NCBI GenBank assembly: GCA_027574665.1
Contig: CM050648.1
Span: 41,015,700 to 41,079,699 of the forward strand
DNA: 64,000 bases
Reading direction: 5' to 3'
Origin: Rhynochetos jubatus
Lineage: Eukaryota; Chordata; Aves; Eurypygiformes; Rhynochetidae
Shown here: positions 14,161-27,140 of the stretch, piece by piece
Layout of the letters: each line of letters begins with the position of its first letter
Position numbering within the stretch: the stretch's first letter is position 1
The notes under the pieces: model-generated
Databases searched by the model: none
What the model saw: the letters and a program-made list of their open reading frames with translations, nothing else
Told to the model about the DNA's origin: nothing
Translations under genes and position numbers: made by a program

Positions 14161-15499
14161 TGGGTGTACCATGCCATAGCTCTGATAGGAGCGATCAAAT
14201 AGTTGCTCACTGCATGTCTAGTAGAAGACCTCGTTGCATGTAGGGGAAAACAGACTTTAATGTTGTCCTGTGCGTACAGATTTTTAATTTTAGTCTCCAC
14301 TGCATACACCTGCAAATGAATTGTATCCTGTCACTTCAAAAATTAGGCATATACATTGTCTGTGTTGGTTTTGGGTAGGTTAATTAACTAAAGAAGTTTT
14401 TTTAAAAAATTATTTCTGTACCCTTCTCCTTGGATAAGGGAAGAGCAAATCGACTGAATTCCAACCTGCAAAGTTAGGGAACATGACCGTGCACTTGAAG
14501 CCCATATTGGCTATTCAAAACCCTTCTTTCTTATTTCCTAGTTTTACCCATAATAAAAGCTCTTGTCTAAGACTGTCTGATGCTGTACCGGACAAGTGCA
14601 ATGCCTATTCAAAGCAGTAATTATGCCTGAAATAATAATGTGACCTATGCATCATATTTGACAGTAAAACAAAATAACAAAGCCAAAATATTTGACATCA
14701 CCTATTCCATTAGCTTCAGCAATACTTACCAAATCTGTGTTTCTGACCCAGCCTTAGAAAAAGCTGAAAGTGCAGTATGCTGGAGAACAGTATTTAATGG
14801 GTTCATTTATCAAGATTCCCTGTAACTGATAATATTGATGTGTTTTACACTGATATCGGACAATTTGGCTTCAGATCACATATGATTTAAAGCTTCCTAA
14901 GTAACAGAAAAATGCTTGGTTTGAAACTGAAGTGTTGTGCTTTTCACTGGATCAGGAGGTAGTGAAACATATGGAAAGCTGATTGATAGCTTGAGACAGC
15001 TGGAACAGTCCCTTTTGATCACTTTGCAGACACTCTTCTCAGAGGTAAAGCAAGTATTATTCATCTCTGGCCAGAAACTGTACAATTCCTCTTAACATAA
15101 TTCGGTATTTCAAGTATTAAATGATGCTAAGTATCAGATATCTCTGTAATTTTATCAGTACGGGCCATGCATTAACCAGTTATGTGTGAACTCAGAATTA
15201 CCCAATAATTAAATTGGTTCACTGTGTCTTTGTTAAAGAGAGGTATGGCAGCATCTTTGTAGTCACAAATTAAACCCAGGTATGTATCAGCATGCCACCA
15301 ATGGTGCCATAAAAGCTTTTTGATACCTCCTCACCACCAGGAATTGTTTAACCAATCTGCCCTTACACACGTCAGGATCCATTATCCCTGCTCGGACCGA
15401 TAGGGCCTGCCAGCTACATCATGGAAAGGCAAGGTGTTTTCATGAGGGGACGATGCATTCTGTAAAACTTCAAGTTTCTCAAGAAATCACACAGCATAC

Positions 15500-16020
15500 A
15501 CCTCCTGTAATGTGTGAGAGAGGCCGGGACACTCAAGAGGAGGATCCTGACCACGTTGCTAATTAGCAAACCTTCTGAAATCGCTGCCATTTCGGCAAAC
15601 CGGCCAGTCTTTGCCTCCAGACCCATGAGAGTGCCCTGCAAATACAACTGGGGAGAGAATATTTCTCATGTCATCATGAACTTTAGCTCAGTTTTATTAT
15701 TTAAAAATAATACCCAACAAATGGCAGATTATGCCCCTGCTTTCAGATTTTGTCACTTACTATCTGTGGGGGTTTTTATGTCTGTATCTGAATCCTGCAA
15801 ACATGCAGATAATACACTTTATCACACTCATTTTATTTTCCTTAGTTTACTGGAGAAAACAAGTTTTTTTGCTAATGGAACTGCAGTCATACTTAGCGAA
15901 AATGGAGTTATCTTTCTCATCTTTATCATCGCGTATAATGGAGCAATTTCAGTAACACGCGTGTCGGCGGATCGTTGGTGCTGGTACATCCTTCAGAAAG
16001 AATGCAAATAGACTTAACTG
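15500..16020. promoter_or_regulatory. Candidate intronic enhancer with GATA and octamer motifs
   Basis: In this AT-rich intron a short stretch keeps many CpGs (several between 15527 and 15605, and a cluster at 15957-15975). It also carries four GATA-type hexamers (AGATAA 15807-15812, TTATCA 15819-15824, TTATCT 15908-15913, TTATCA 15923-15928) and a perfect POU octamer ATGCAAAT at 16002-16009. A 165-codon open frame covers it but resembles no protein family I know. Dense lineage-factor motifs and retained CpGs suggest a conserved regulatory element, by inference only. Confidence 0.35.
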
Positions 16021-17335
16021 ACCCTGGAGTGCTGAGAGTAACGTGAAACTTACTCTGACTTGTAAACTGAGCAGACATGACAGGGAGGTCACAGAGTAAG
16101 GGCATATATGCATCTTTCAGCCCTTGTTTTGACAAAGTGACTTCTTTCTCCAGAGGGACATTTCTGCCAGTTTTTTCCAGCATGTTTCACCTTTCACTGA
16201 CTCAATCCCAGTATGACTCAACTGCAAATTATGGTTCCCACCTATAAGCACATGGGAGTTAATTCTTATATTTTTTTCATCATTTATTTGAGCACACAGA
16301 GTTAGCTCGCAGATGACATAAGGAAATAAGGGTATGGAAAACAACAAATTGAGTTAAAATCAGATGTGAGAAGTTATAAATATTAGAACAGAGCATTATT
16401 AAAATTTACATTCATGAATGGAAAGGTTTTATTACTAGCAGCTTTAAGAAACCAGGGTAGACCATAACTTCTTTTTAAATCTGTGCATTTTCTGATATGC
16501 TATTCCAGCTTTGGAAAGATAGCTTCCCTGTGTCTGATGTGGTCTAACATTTATATAGGCATCAGTTTTAAACTGAATTTTCAGAACTTTTTGAACTGGA
16601 TTAGCAAAGGAAGTTTTGCTAAAAGTTAAATTATTCAAAATATTCTTGTTTTTCTGAATCCATGGCTCCTGAAACATGTTTGACACAGGAGTGGATAGCA
16701 TCCCAGCACAGAACACTTCAAAATAAAGGTATTGGCACAGAAACTAGCATATTTATTCAGTGCAGTAGAACAACTGTGGATGTGGTCTAGCCTCTTTATC
16801 ATGTTAGCTAAATGATAAAGCACAATTACCCGCTATCAATGCGTATGATAAAGGACACTGAAATTCTTATCCCTGGTTTGCAGATGGGAAAATGAGACAT
16901 GTCAAAGATCGCTGCAGACTTCTGCTGGAACCCACCCTTCTGAATCTCTTGTCAACTAGGCCATCAAATCTGAGAACAATAGTAGTGGCTGCTTATGTGA
17001 ATAAATGTGACAGGCTTGATTGTCTTCATTGTGTAGGTTATTAGGTCAGTGATGCCAGTTCCAAGTTTGGAAAAAGCAAAATGTCAGGCTAGACCAGGAA
17101 ACAGAGGAGCTAACGTCTTTTTATTTTTTATTTTTTTTTACAATGTTGAAGAGAAAAATGTAAGGTAAAAGGATTAATTCTTTTTCTAGTGTAATAACCA
17201 AACTCCATTTCAAGGACAATTTCACGGTCCAGATATGTGTTTTCCCATGGTGTGACTCTTAAACAGACTTCCAGGTATAGAACAACAGCGTTTTGTAGAT
17301 TCTAATTGTTGTCTGGGTTTTGTTTTCCTCAACAG

Positions 17336-17722
17336 AGCTACAGTGAACCTGTTGATGTCAAAGCCTCCCCACAACCTCAGATGATGAATTCAAAGCAGTC
17401 GGTGTTTCATGGGCCCACCCAGGCTCACTCTGCACTGTACCTCAGTTCCCACTACCACCAACAACCAGGAATGAATCCTCACATCACTGCCATGCATGCC
17501 AGTATCCCCAGGAACATAGCACCCAAGCCCAACAACCAAATGCCAGTGACTGTTTCCATAGCAAACATGGCTGTGTCCCCACCGCCGCCTCTTCAGATCA
17601 GCCCCCCTCTGCACCAGCATCTCAACATTCAGCAACACCAGCCGATTTCAATGCAGCAGTCCATTGGAAACCAGCTACCCATGCAGGTCCAGTCTGCTCT
17701 ACATTCACCTACGATGCAGCAA
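17336..17722 (+). CDS. TOX: TOX coding exon: Pro/Gln/His/Met-rich C-terminal region
   Basis: This 387-bp exon, phase 0 at both ends, encodes 129 residues from SYSEPVDVKASPQPQ to LHSPTMQQ. The acceptor CAG ends at 17335 and the donor GTAAGT starts at 17723. The peptide follows the HMG box. It contains the family block IAPKPNNQMPVTVSIANM, then a PPPPLQISPP proline stretch and a Q/H/M-rich tail. These are low-complexity residues typical of the proposed transactivation and partner-binding part of TOX. The continuous match to TOX, with little Gln expansion, argues against TOX3, whose C-terminus is strongly poly-Gln-rich. The frame stays open 144 bases past the donor before a stop; this extension is read as intron, not coding. 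Confidence 0.97.
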
Positions 17723-18846
17723 GTAAGTCTGAGCTTTTCAGTTGTCTGGGGATTTTATTTTTATTTTTTGGAAGAGGGGGAAGTCATCCAGAAGTTGGAG
17801 GGAGATTTAGAGGTATGGATTAGCTTTAGTTTTGAAGAATTCCAAACCTGCTGTAGTATAGTCTGAGGGCTTAGTCTTTCAAAGGCAAGAACAAATGAGT
17901 GAGTTAGCCTAGACGGCAGGGAACTTCTGTAGAACTGTCTGTGCTAGCAACGATGTTCATCACATTCTTCTGAGCACTATCCCTGTCTCCCCCTGTGATT
18001 CAGGAGGCATCCTTTAAACAGAAGTGTGGCTGTAGATCCACCTTCAAATCTGGGAGACCTCTGAAATACAAGTGAAATGTTAAGTCTTTGGGAGACGTAT
18101 TTTATGAACAAAAGGCAAGCGTGTCTAGAAAAAGATTTAACTGTAGCTTGTGCTGTTATCCGTGTGCTGACTGATGTGGATCAGTCAGAAGGAACGTGAA
18201 GCAACAGTTTTGTTAAACAGGCGAGATTAAATGAACATGAATATGTTAGTTGATGCTGCATTTGTAACCTCATTTTACTAGACATACCTTTTTTTTTTCT
18301 TGAAATAAGTCTCGGCTGTCGCCAGTATCCCAAAATGGTGTGGGTTGTTCTTTTTTTTTTTTCATAATCTCAGTGTTTGACATCATTGATTCTCAACGCA
18401 TTTCCCAAGAGTTCTGAATGAATGCAGGCCAACCATAGTATTGTGACTTTTGGGCCCAGGCCTATGGAGGGTTAGAGCAGATTAACTCTGCTGATTTCAT
18501 AAGAGAAAATTTCCTTTTGTATTGGATGAGATCTGACTATCAATAATAAGATCTTGCTTTACAAAGAGGCATTAGAATGAAATTTTTTTGGATGGAGTTG
18601 CAAGAATGTACAAAATTCATCTGCACAAAACTTGTCAGGTCTGGTTGATAATACATAGTCATGAACTTGCTGTATGTTTTGAATATTTCTATAAATTCAC
18701 CTTTGTTAACAAGGCATTAGCATTTGCTTTCCAAGCTGGAAACATTTCATCTCAATTTCGGTCTTTAGAGATGGGTATGTGTGAATACAAAACATTGCTT
18801 CTAGCTGGGAGGACAATTTAACAGGGAAAGAAATTTTCCAAAACAG

Positions 18847-18921
18847 GACAAACAAACAAAACAAAACAAAACAAAACAAAACAAACAAAAAACAAACAAA
18901 CAAACAAACAAACAAAAAAAA
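18847..18921. repeat. CAAAA/CAAA microsatellite
   Basis: Consecutive CAAAA and then CAAA units end in a short A run. The tract is low-complexity and intronic. The minus-strand frame through it, rich in Phe, Val, Leu and Cys, is an artefact of the repeat. Confidence 0.85.
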
Positions 18922-21103
18922 AGAGTTGAAAGCAAACCAGACTGTAAAATTTAGTTGTTCAGAGGGTAAACCAAGGTGTGCTCAGGATGATCTGGATTCT
19001 TTCAGAGACTTTGATCTTAGTCTCCAGGGTGATTTGGAATAATCAGACAGGAAGGAAAATTTGTAAAGTGTTGAAAATTTGTTCCTAGTCCAGTTTATTT
19101 TTCACAATCAGAGTAAACAGACTCAACAGACTTAATGTTACACAAACGTGGAGTCTTTTACTGTCATGTATTCCTGAAGGTTGTCCTATTATTTAGAAAC
19201 CTAGTGTCCTGGTGTGAGTGTCCTGGGAGAGCCCATGCTTAAATGTCAGAGAAACTCAGGAGTTAACCTCAAGCCTGGGCAGCTAGAATTAGCTAGGGGA
19301 GGTCCTAGACAGATGAGCCAGAAGGTCTGGAGATCTTGTCTGATGCAGTCGTGGTTGAACCTGAAGGTTCAGAGCAGTGAGAGACAAAGCAGTGGACAGA
19401 GGCTCAGTGCAATAGCCTGGTTGCTTTACCAGACATGAAAAACAACATCTGTGACAGCAGCCTGTTGAGATGATATAGTTACATTTCAGCGAGGTTTTGT
19501 TGCAGAGTGATTCTGTCTTCCAAATTCAGATTGGTGGCCAAGTTCAGTGTCATTTGTACATTACTTGTCCAGTGCAGAGCTACAGAAGATCAAACCCCTT
19601 ATGTCTTTTCCAGAATCACTGATAGGCATAATTCATTGGACAGATTTGAAAATCTGGCTTTATTAAATTAATAGTACAGTAGGGGCTAGCAAAAGGTGTA
19701 ATGCAGATGTTAGATACTTAGATATGTATACATAAACATCATCATTATCGTATGAATCCAAAGAATTAGGTGTTACGGCAAACCATTGCATACTACAAAA
19801 AAAGTAATATAATATGAATCTTCTGATGTTTCATTTTACCAAGTTGCACGCTTGTAGCATATGGGGTGTGTGTCAATGGCTTGAGAGTATTCACTCATCT
19901 GTGAGAAGTGTGGCATGCAGCTGAGTTATTTATAGCTTGAGAGAAAACACAGGGCACTAGGTTATAGAAAACAGGTGTCTAGAAGTCAATATGTAGACCT
20001 GTACCATGATGAGTTTTTTTCTTCACAAAGTACAAGTACAGTAAAGTAAAAAATGCTGTGCCTCTGTGTTCCTGCTCTCCATTGTTAAACTCAGGAAGGG
20101 TTAGCTTAAATACTTTTACCAACTCATATTCCTTTGTCAGAAAGGCTGATGCTTATAATGAAGATACCATGGCAAGACATTTCTGAGCTTCACTCAAGGT
20201 GACAGGTGCTTATTACCTGTTGAAATGCTACACTGCCAATCTTGACTACATTTCTCTTTAAGCACTGTGGAACATCTAGAAGCTAGTATATATTTCTAAC
20301 ACTCCTACTTTCAAAGTAATGCAGCTTTAGAGCTCTGGAAAATCTATGTAATTTCACTTTAGAATATTTTTTTTTTTTTTTTGGCTCACAACAGTTTACA
20401 GAGTTTGTGAATTGAGTTTAAATACAGAATTCATTTCTTTTCAAGACTGATGTTGGCGCAGACAAAGTAAAAAGTGTGTTAAATTTTAGGGCAACAGGTG
20501 TACTATCACAACCATGATTTGCCATGCCAGAGCAGAACAGCGGTAACCTGTCTAACCTTGCAAATGGCAAGAAGTTAAGAAACCATAACCTGAAAATAAA
20601 GGTCTCCTTCTGACTCAGTTGTCAAGGGACTCTGCTCTCCTTTCTGCTCAAAACTGAGCAAACACTTTGCTAATCACAGAGCATGTTATGGAGGAAAAGA
20701 CATAGTAGGGAAAAAAGCAAGCCCTCCAAACGATGGCATCAGCACAGAGTCAACAGCAGTGAGGACAGAGAAGAGGTGTAGCACCACCCTGAATGTCCAC
20801 CCCTGGTGAAAAGGGAAGGAGGACTCTGGATATGAGGTTCACTCCCCAGCAGCATGGCACAAACCACTCCACCGCATAAAAAGACAGCCAAGAAGAATGG
20901 GAGAGTGCGTAGTGTGATAAAACGGAAGCGAATTGCATTCAACATTTATTTTTCAGTTCCTCTTCCCTCAGCTGTTTGATTTCCACCATGCTAAAGGTAT
21001 GGCCAACCTAAGCCTTTTCCAAAGACTCCAGTGGGCATCCAATTTATGTAAGCAGCAAGAACAGAAACTACTCAGCATCCTGTTCCCTACAGTGTCACTT
21101 GCC

Positions 21104-21448
21104 ACAGGAGACCTTACAGCACCTTCCAGTACCTGAAGGGGCCTACAAGGAAGCTGGGGGGAGGGGACTTTTTACAAGGGCCTGTAGTGACAGGACAAGG
21201 GGTAATGGCTTTAAACTAGATTTAGATTAGATATCAGGAAGAAGTTCTTCCTGGAGAGGGTGGTGAGGCATTGGGACAGGTTGCCCAGAGACGCTGTGGA
21301 TGCCCCATGCCTGGCAGTGTCCAAGGCCAGGCTGGATGAGGCTTTGAGCAACCTGGTCTAGTGGAGGGTGTCCCTGCCCATGGCAGGGGACTTGGAACTA
21401 GATGGTCTTTAAGGTCCCTTCCAACCCAACCATATTATGATTCTATGA
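21104..21448 (+). mobile_element. CR1 LINE, 3' fragment
   Basis: The fragment begins at CAGGAGACCTTACAGCACC, runs through the ORF2 C-terminal region and ends with the characteristic CR1 tail, TTCCAACCCAACC followed by ATTATGATTCTATGA. It is 5' truncated as usual for CR1. The pol domain is absent, so it is immobile. It lies in the TOX intron in the sense orientation, opposite to the CR1 copy at 27945, which matters for the structure finding. Confidence 0.95.
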
Positions 21449-24400
21449 TGAGATGTTTTCCTTTTCGGAAACCTCACCACTGCTCATACCAAACAGGCTA
21501 ATACACTTTAAGAAGAAATGAGGTAAATTTTCTCATGTCATACCTCAGCGTGCAGCCTAATAGGCAAGAGAGGGCTACGTCTGTCAACAGCTTCCTCGCA
21601 GCCTTCTACTGCAGGGGTCCACAGGCTTACCTGGCTGGACACCACCACTGCAGACAGGCAGCTGTGCTGTAGATGTGTTGGAAGCAGCAGTCACAGCTCC
21701 CAGAGCTGGTGGGTTCTGATTTTTTTTTTAATTTTTTTTTTTCTCCAGCACCCAACTTTGAAATAGCTTGTGGTTTACTAGTGTGGTGCTCGGTGATAGC
21801 AGCCTCTAGGAACCCTGCTTTCTACAGATCCTCTGTTTTAGCGCCGTGTCACTGGGAGATTTGGTGACTCGTTTTTTCCATGAGAGGGAGGATGGTTTCT
21901 TATCAAAGAATGGATTGTAGTATATCTGAAGGACTGCCAGCTCCAAGAAAAGTCACACAAAGATCCAGACCTCAGTCCTGGCAGGCAGGGACACAGTTCT
22001 TCAAAACCACTGTGCGTGAAATCCACAAACTCTTCTTCTGTGCTTAGCTTTGGGGAAGGGACTGATAAGAAGTGCTGACCTGGGGAGAGTTCTTCCCCCA
22101 CTGCTGCCAGGACAATGAGCTGATCTTCATCAGCTCCACAGGGAACAGCATGTGCTCCTCCACTTCTAGCAGTCCTTGCCTGCACGTGTACAGCTGCCAA
22201 ACCAAGAGAGACTGCCAGCTGGAGAAGGGCAGTCTCCTCCAGGAGTCCACAAAAGCTACAGAACATCAAGAAGATCATAAGTGTTCATAGCCAGAAATCC
22301 TCAATTTCTGTTATTTTAAAAATCAATTAATTCTGTGGAATATGCAGCTGACGCAATGCAACCAAATTGTTCTGAAATGCACAAGGCAAAGAGAAATATA
22401 GGTATTAGCATTTTGGTCATATACCTACCATTAGGAAATATTTTTTAATTTCTTTTAAACCATCTTCTCTATTTGGAGTAATCTGAATTTTTTTAACTTC
22501 TGCAAAGTAGACTATGTTTTATCTTCCTTTCTGTTCCAAAACAGTTAATGAATAAAGCAAATAATGGGCACTACTGTAGACTTTTGGGGTGCTCATTTAC
22601 AATGTTAATCCTTTACACTGTAAAAAAAATCATCATTTACTTCTATTCTCATACTTAAATTTAAATCAGATCCTGATTTTTATTATATTTAACTTTTAAT
22701 TCTGAAATATAGTATGTTTTTCTTAAATATTATTGACAGGAGCTATGTTATAGCTTTACTTTGTTAAAGTGTAAATCCACTGTGTAGCAGTTTTTCTTTC
22801 ATCCACTTCTGACACACTGGAAGAATCACAGTACGTTAGAAAAGTGTGTTTTTTCATTCATGAAATGCTCATACAAGCATCTTATCACTGTATTATTTTT
22901 TAGCTGATACATAGTTGCTTCTCTCCAGTCTGCTTCTTAGGTTTGACATGATGTTTAATTTTTACTTAGTTGAGGTCAGATGATCTGAATCTTAACCCTT
23001 GTCATTCAAATCAACATGACTCCTCCAAAGTTCAGGCGTCTGAAGCTGCAACCTGTTTTCTCTTGCAAAGTTATTCTTTCCTTTCTCTACTCACAGAGAC
23101 ATTTGTGCTTCTTTCTGAGTGTACCCCACTCTCCAGCCTGTTGCACTGTGCTCTTTTGTGTGGAGAGTGATGAGATCAAGGATTCATTCCCTCCTGAATA
23201 TTCCCAGTCTCTGTTAAGGAACCCTTTTAAGTGGCCCTACTGTAAGCATCTGCTTCCCTGCTCCAAATCCTTCACCCAAGCATTGGGTGGGATGGCAAGT
23301 CCCATTACAATCTCTGTCCCACTTCAGTTCACAGGTAGAGCAAGCAAAACTAGATCCTTAATGTCTAGTAACCATGGCTGCAAGTGTATGCATAACAAAG
23401 AAGCAGAAGATTAATGTATGTCACATTGTATTTTTTATTGTTTCAGTCTACTTTTAGGTATTTCTTTTGCTGTAGAAAATAAAGGTATACAGCAAGATGA
23501 TTGCATAGCCTGCCAAAAATAATAGCCTCATTTTTTCTGGTATATATTCTATACAGTATACTCAGGGACCTGCTGTATTTGTCCAGATTTCTTCTTCTTT
23601 TTTGTTAAGCTTTGTCTTCGAATGAGGTCAAGAGAAAAGAAAAATCATTAATATCTGTCAACTTCCTTTATAACCTTAAGGAAAAATCTTTGTATGATAT
23701 CACACAGACAGATTTTCAATTTCCTTGTGTAATAAACAGATGCTTTAGGATTTGGATGTAATTTAAAGGTTTAAAATATCACATTGAGATTGATGAATAA
23801 ATCAGTTGTGAAGACAAAAACATTGATGCCTGTTGAAAATACCTCTCCAGACAGGCAGGAAATGAAATTAGTTCCCAGTAAAGTGTGGAGATGAGGATCA
23901 CTGTTTAGTTCTGCTGCAGGCTTTTTAGGACTTGCTACAGTGGCACAACGAAACTGCTAGGGCTACAGAAATCTAATTAAAGAGCAAATGTCCCTCCTGA
24001 CATCGAATTAATCTTTATCAAGTTCCCTATTTTTATTTCAATCTGGAACAAGAAAATGAAATTTAAAATTCTAGGCATGTTGCAAAACAGTTGGTGATTT
24101 TCTCTTGAGCATTACAATGCAAAAACATTCAGCATTGTTTAATTAGACCTCGAAGCACTCATTTTCTGAACACTTTTTATTTCATCATTGTTTGTTAAGG
24201 GCTTACATAAATAATACACAAATATTTACTACAAGCCTGGTACAAGGCTGTCTCCCTCTGTTGTAGGGATCTGTATTTTCAGAGCTTTTTCTGTTGATGA
24301 AAAAGCTGAACTATTGTTTACATCTTAAACATCACCATACTTTATCGGTCCTTCATATTGAGTTCAGGTCTTTTAAATTACTTTCCCTTAACAAGCATGC

Positions 24401-26988
24401 TTTCCAACACCCACACTGCTGGCAGTCTGGTAGCCCTTAACCCCAGCAGGACCGCTACGCTGCAGCAGCTTAGCTGCTTCTGGAGCTGCAGCCTGGCTCA
24501 GAAACCTCTACGCCACATTAAAATTTATCACGTGAGCATGTCCTAAGAAACAGGCCCAAATCCCAGGCAGATATAAACTAAAGAGACTTACCAGATGCAA
24601 GACGAAAGTGTTATAACGCCTTATTGTGCAGATAGGAGAATTAAGTTTGGATTGGTGGTCTCAACCTTAACACGAGGTGTCAGTTGAGTCCAAGTGCACA
24701 TGCACGCTGCTTCCCTGGAAAAGAGCCAAAGCAACTTGGCTGTGGTGACACAGAAAACCTGAGAAAGCATGAAAGTCCCAGTTCCAAGCTGGCATTTAAA
24801 CCACAGGACCATCCTCTGACACCTAAGCTATTTATTTGTCCTAAGTCCAGGAGAAATGGAACGGGTATTGCACTGATGATCTCTTCCTCTTATCTGGGGG
24901 AACTGTCTCTCCGTGCTGCACGAGTACCAGCTCATTTACACGCTTCACTACAGCACTGCTGGAGCTACTGGTGTCATGTAGTGTTTTTCTTGAATATATG
25001 ATTGTTTCATGAAGATGGGTAAGAGATCACTCAGGGGCTTTGCCTCCAAAGATGAACCTGAGTGCCTGAGGGTAGGATGTGTTTCTGTGGTTAGTTTCGT
25101 CTTACAGCTAAATTAGACAGGCCTTGTGATGTTTTGTATAAAAATGACGACAGTGATACACAAAGCCAATTCTTCTGCCTTCTAATTGCACAAAACTCCA
25201 ATTAAAGTCATTGTGAAGTGTGCTCAATTACAGTTTCCTTTGGGTTCTTTGCAGGTATGGGGGTTGTTCGTGCAGCCTGATGTGCAAGTTGAGAGCCTGG
25301 TGAAAAGGCTGTGTACAGAGCATGGGGGTTACAGCCACCATGGGTGGGTTTTCTTTTACCTTATTAGCAGGGCAGTATACGTTACATGACAACTAGATGC
25401 TGAATTCTGCTTGTGAATCTGCTCACTACTAATCATCTGTTTCTTGGAGTGGTCAGGGACAAAGTGGGGCTTCAGAAAGCGTTTAAAGTACTGAGGTGTG
25501 ACTTGGGATATTCTCCATACGGAAGAGATTATGGAAGAAAGTTGTGCTCATTTACAGCCCAGGTGAAAATCCGTGGTCAGGGTGAGTGGAGTGAGGTGAT
25601 GGTGTAGACAAGAGGCAGGGGAGAGCACTCACAGGACCGACGGGCAAGAGCCAGACTATAATGCACCAAGCAGAAGGGATGTGAAGAAGGCAGTGGCATG
25701 TTACATTTGAAAGAAGCTCATTTCTGGGGATGGAAGCAGTCAGGCAGAAAGTGAAAATACTAATTTGATTAAGGATAGCGTGGTTAAGTTGTTCAACCTG
25801 CAAGGAAAAAAAACAAAACCAAACCCCCAAAACTCTTCCCAAAATTCCTGTCTTAATGAAGGCTGTATGTAGGAAGTGATCACACAAAATCCACTAAAAT
25901 TTAAAATAAAAAGTTACGAGCTGTACTCTTTTATCCTGGATGTGGAGTCTGGGCAGAAGGGGTGAATTTTCAAACTAGGTATCTTGGTTCAAGTTCAGTT
26001 TCTGATTTAGCAGCTGCACATCCAGTGAAGTTGAGGGGGAATTGTATGTCCTTGCCCCAGGAAAGAGTTTGTCTGGGATTTTTTTTCAGCAGACATCGAT
26101 TACTTTTGTACAGCATTCCCATACTTTTACCCAATGTACTACTTCTAACTTTACAGGAATATGACGTACACTTATATGGGGTGAACCAGATACACTAGCC
26201 TTGAAATTTCAATTGTCCTCCAGGTTTTGAAACACAGCATTTAAACATCCTCTTATATCAAAAGAGCTAAAAATTATTCTGACTTTTCATATGACAGATA
26301 TTTCCGGGAGCATGTTAGATGACTCTTTGTAACTTCCACTTTTTATTTTTTCCCCTCATCTTCTTGGTTTCAAAAAGCAAGTTATTCTGTGCTACTTTCA
26401 CTACATTAGTCCAACAACTGTTAAAAAGCTTTGGTTGAATTTCTGTTTAGTTGAGAGAGAAGTACAAATAAAAGAAGCAGCAGATGGTCCCTTTGTGACT
26501 GAATGGAGAAAAAAGGTTCTGAGAACAATATGTGAATAGGTGTAGTCTAATAAAACAGTCAGCCACCTGCTGCCTATGTCCTTCAAAAAGATTCTGTTGC
26601 ATATTCTGGGAATTAACGACTAGTGTGTATCCTTACATTTATTTTAAATGGAAGCTCTAAGGAGCAAACAGACCTTTTTGCCCCAGTGCTGATTGAGTTG
26701 TTCTCTTGGTTTTGAATTGTTTCTGCTCTGTCCCTTTAATTCTGTCCTGTGACTGTGTAATAACTAACAATGATTTGGCAGTGTTTCATTTCTGAAACCA
26801 AAGAAAGAATTTAAAACTTAGAAAGCACCTACACATTCTTTCTTATTTTAAGTATGATACCCTAAAGTACACCTGGAAAGGAAGCATTCTACCGTTTTAC
26901 AGTTCACACTGTTCCTTGCTATTTTTTTAATGCACCCGACCTGTTGCTTGGTCTGTGTACATTGTAATGTACTTGCTTTCTCCTCCAG

Positions 26989-27140
26989 GGATTTACTCTT
27001 CAGCCTGATTATCAGAATATCATCAATCCGACATCAACAGCTGCACAAGTTGTTACCCAAGCAATGGAATATGTTCGTTCAGGGTGCAGAAATCCTCCAG
27101 CACAGACTGTGGACTGGAATAATGACTACTGCAGTAATGG
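26989..27140 (+). CDS. TOX: TOX coding exon: conserved C-terminal block
   Basis: This 152-bp exon enters in phase 0 and leaves in phase 2. It encodes GFTLQPDYQNIINPTS, then TAAQVVTQAMEYVRSGC, then RNPPAQTVDWNNDYCSNG. The acceptor CCTCCAG ends at 26988 and the donor GTAAGC starts at 27141. The block is strongly conserved in vertebrate TOX. From memory the mammalian form has Pro-Pro-Gln-Pro where this copy has Pro-Ala-Gln-Thr and Ser-Ser where it has Ser-Asn; these look like ordinary species differences. The exon is flanked by oppositely oriented CR1 copies. Confidence 0.97.

Larger units (their letters stand above)
4550..17335 (+). other. TOX: TOX intron (12.8 kb)
   Basis: This intron runs from GTAACA to a pyrimidine-rich tract ending in CAG at 17333-17335. 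It is AT-rich and mostly unique. It contains a GT/T-rich simple tract near 5957-6047, three copies of a 13-mer near 6.5 kb, AT-rich alternating sequence near 8.75-8.88 kb, a CAAA-rich tract near 9475-9536 and a 25-base A run at 13775-13799. A motif-dense stretch at 15500-16020 may be an enhancer. I see no recognisable coding exon or clear transposon copy. The longest frame is 165 codons (15514-16011), has no known domain and is treated as non-coding. Confidence 0.85.
17723..26988 (+). other. TOX: TOX intron (9.3 kb)
   Basis: The intron runs from GTAAGT to TTTCTCCTCCAG at 26988. It contains a 75-bp CAAA/CAAAA tract (18847-18921), a 16-base T run (20367-20382) and one CR1 3' fragment on the plus strand (21104-21448). 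From 21.7 to 22.3 kb the base composition is less AT-rich and open frames overlap on both strands (146 codons minus, 72 codons plus) with no known domain. The remainder looks like unique AT-rich intron, and no additional exon is recognised. Confidence 0.85.

Noticed and set aside
15514..16011. 165-codon plus-strand frame in a TOX intron as a possible exon
   Set aside because: No recognisable domain and no convincing exon borders. Kept only as a candidate non-coding element.
23016..23414. 132-codon frame in a TOX intron
   Set aside because: The translation resembles no known family, and no splice sites define an exon.
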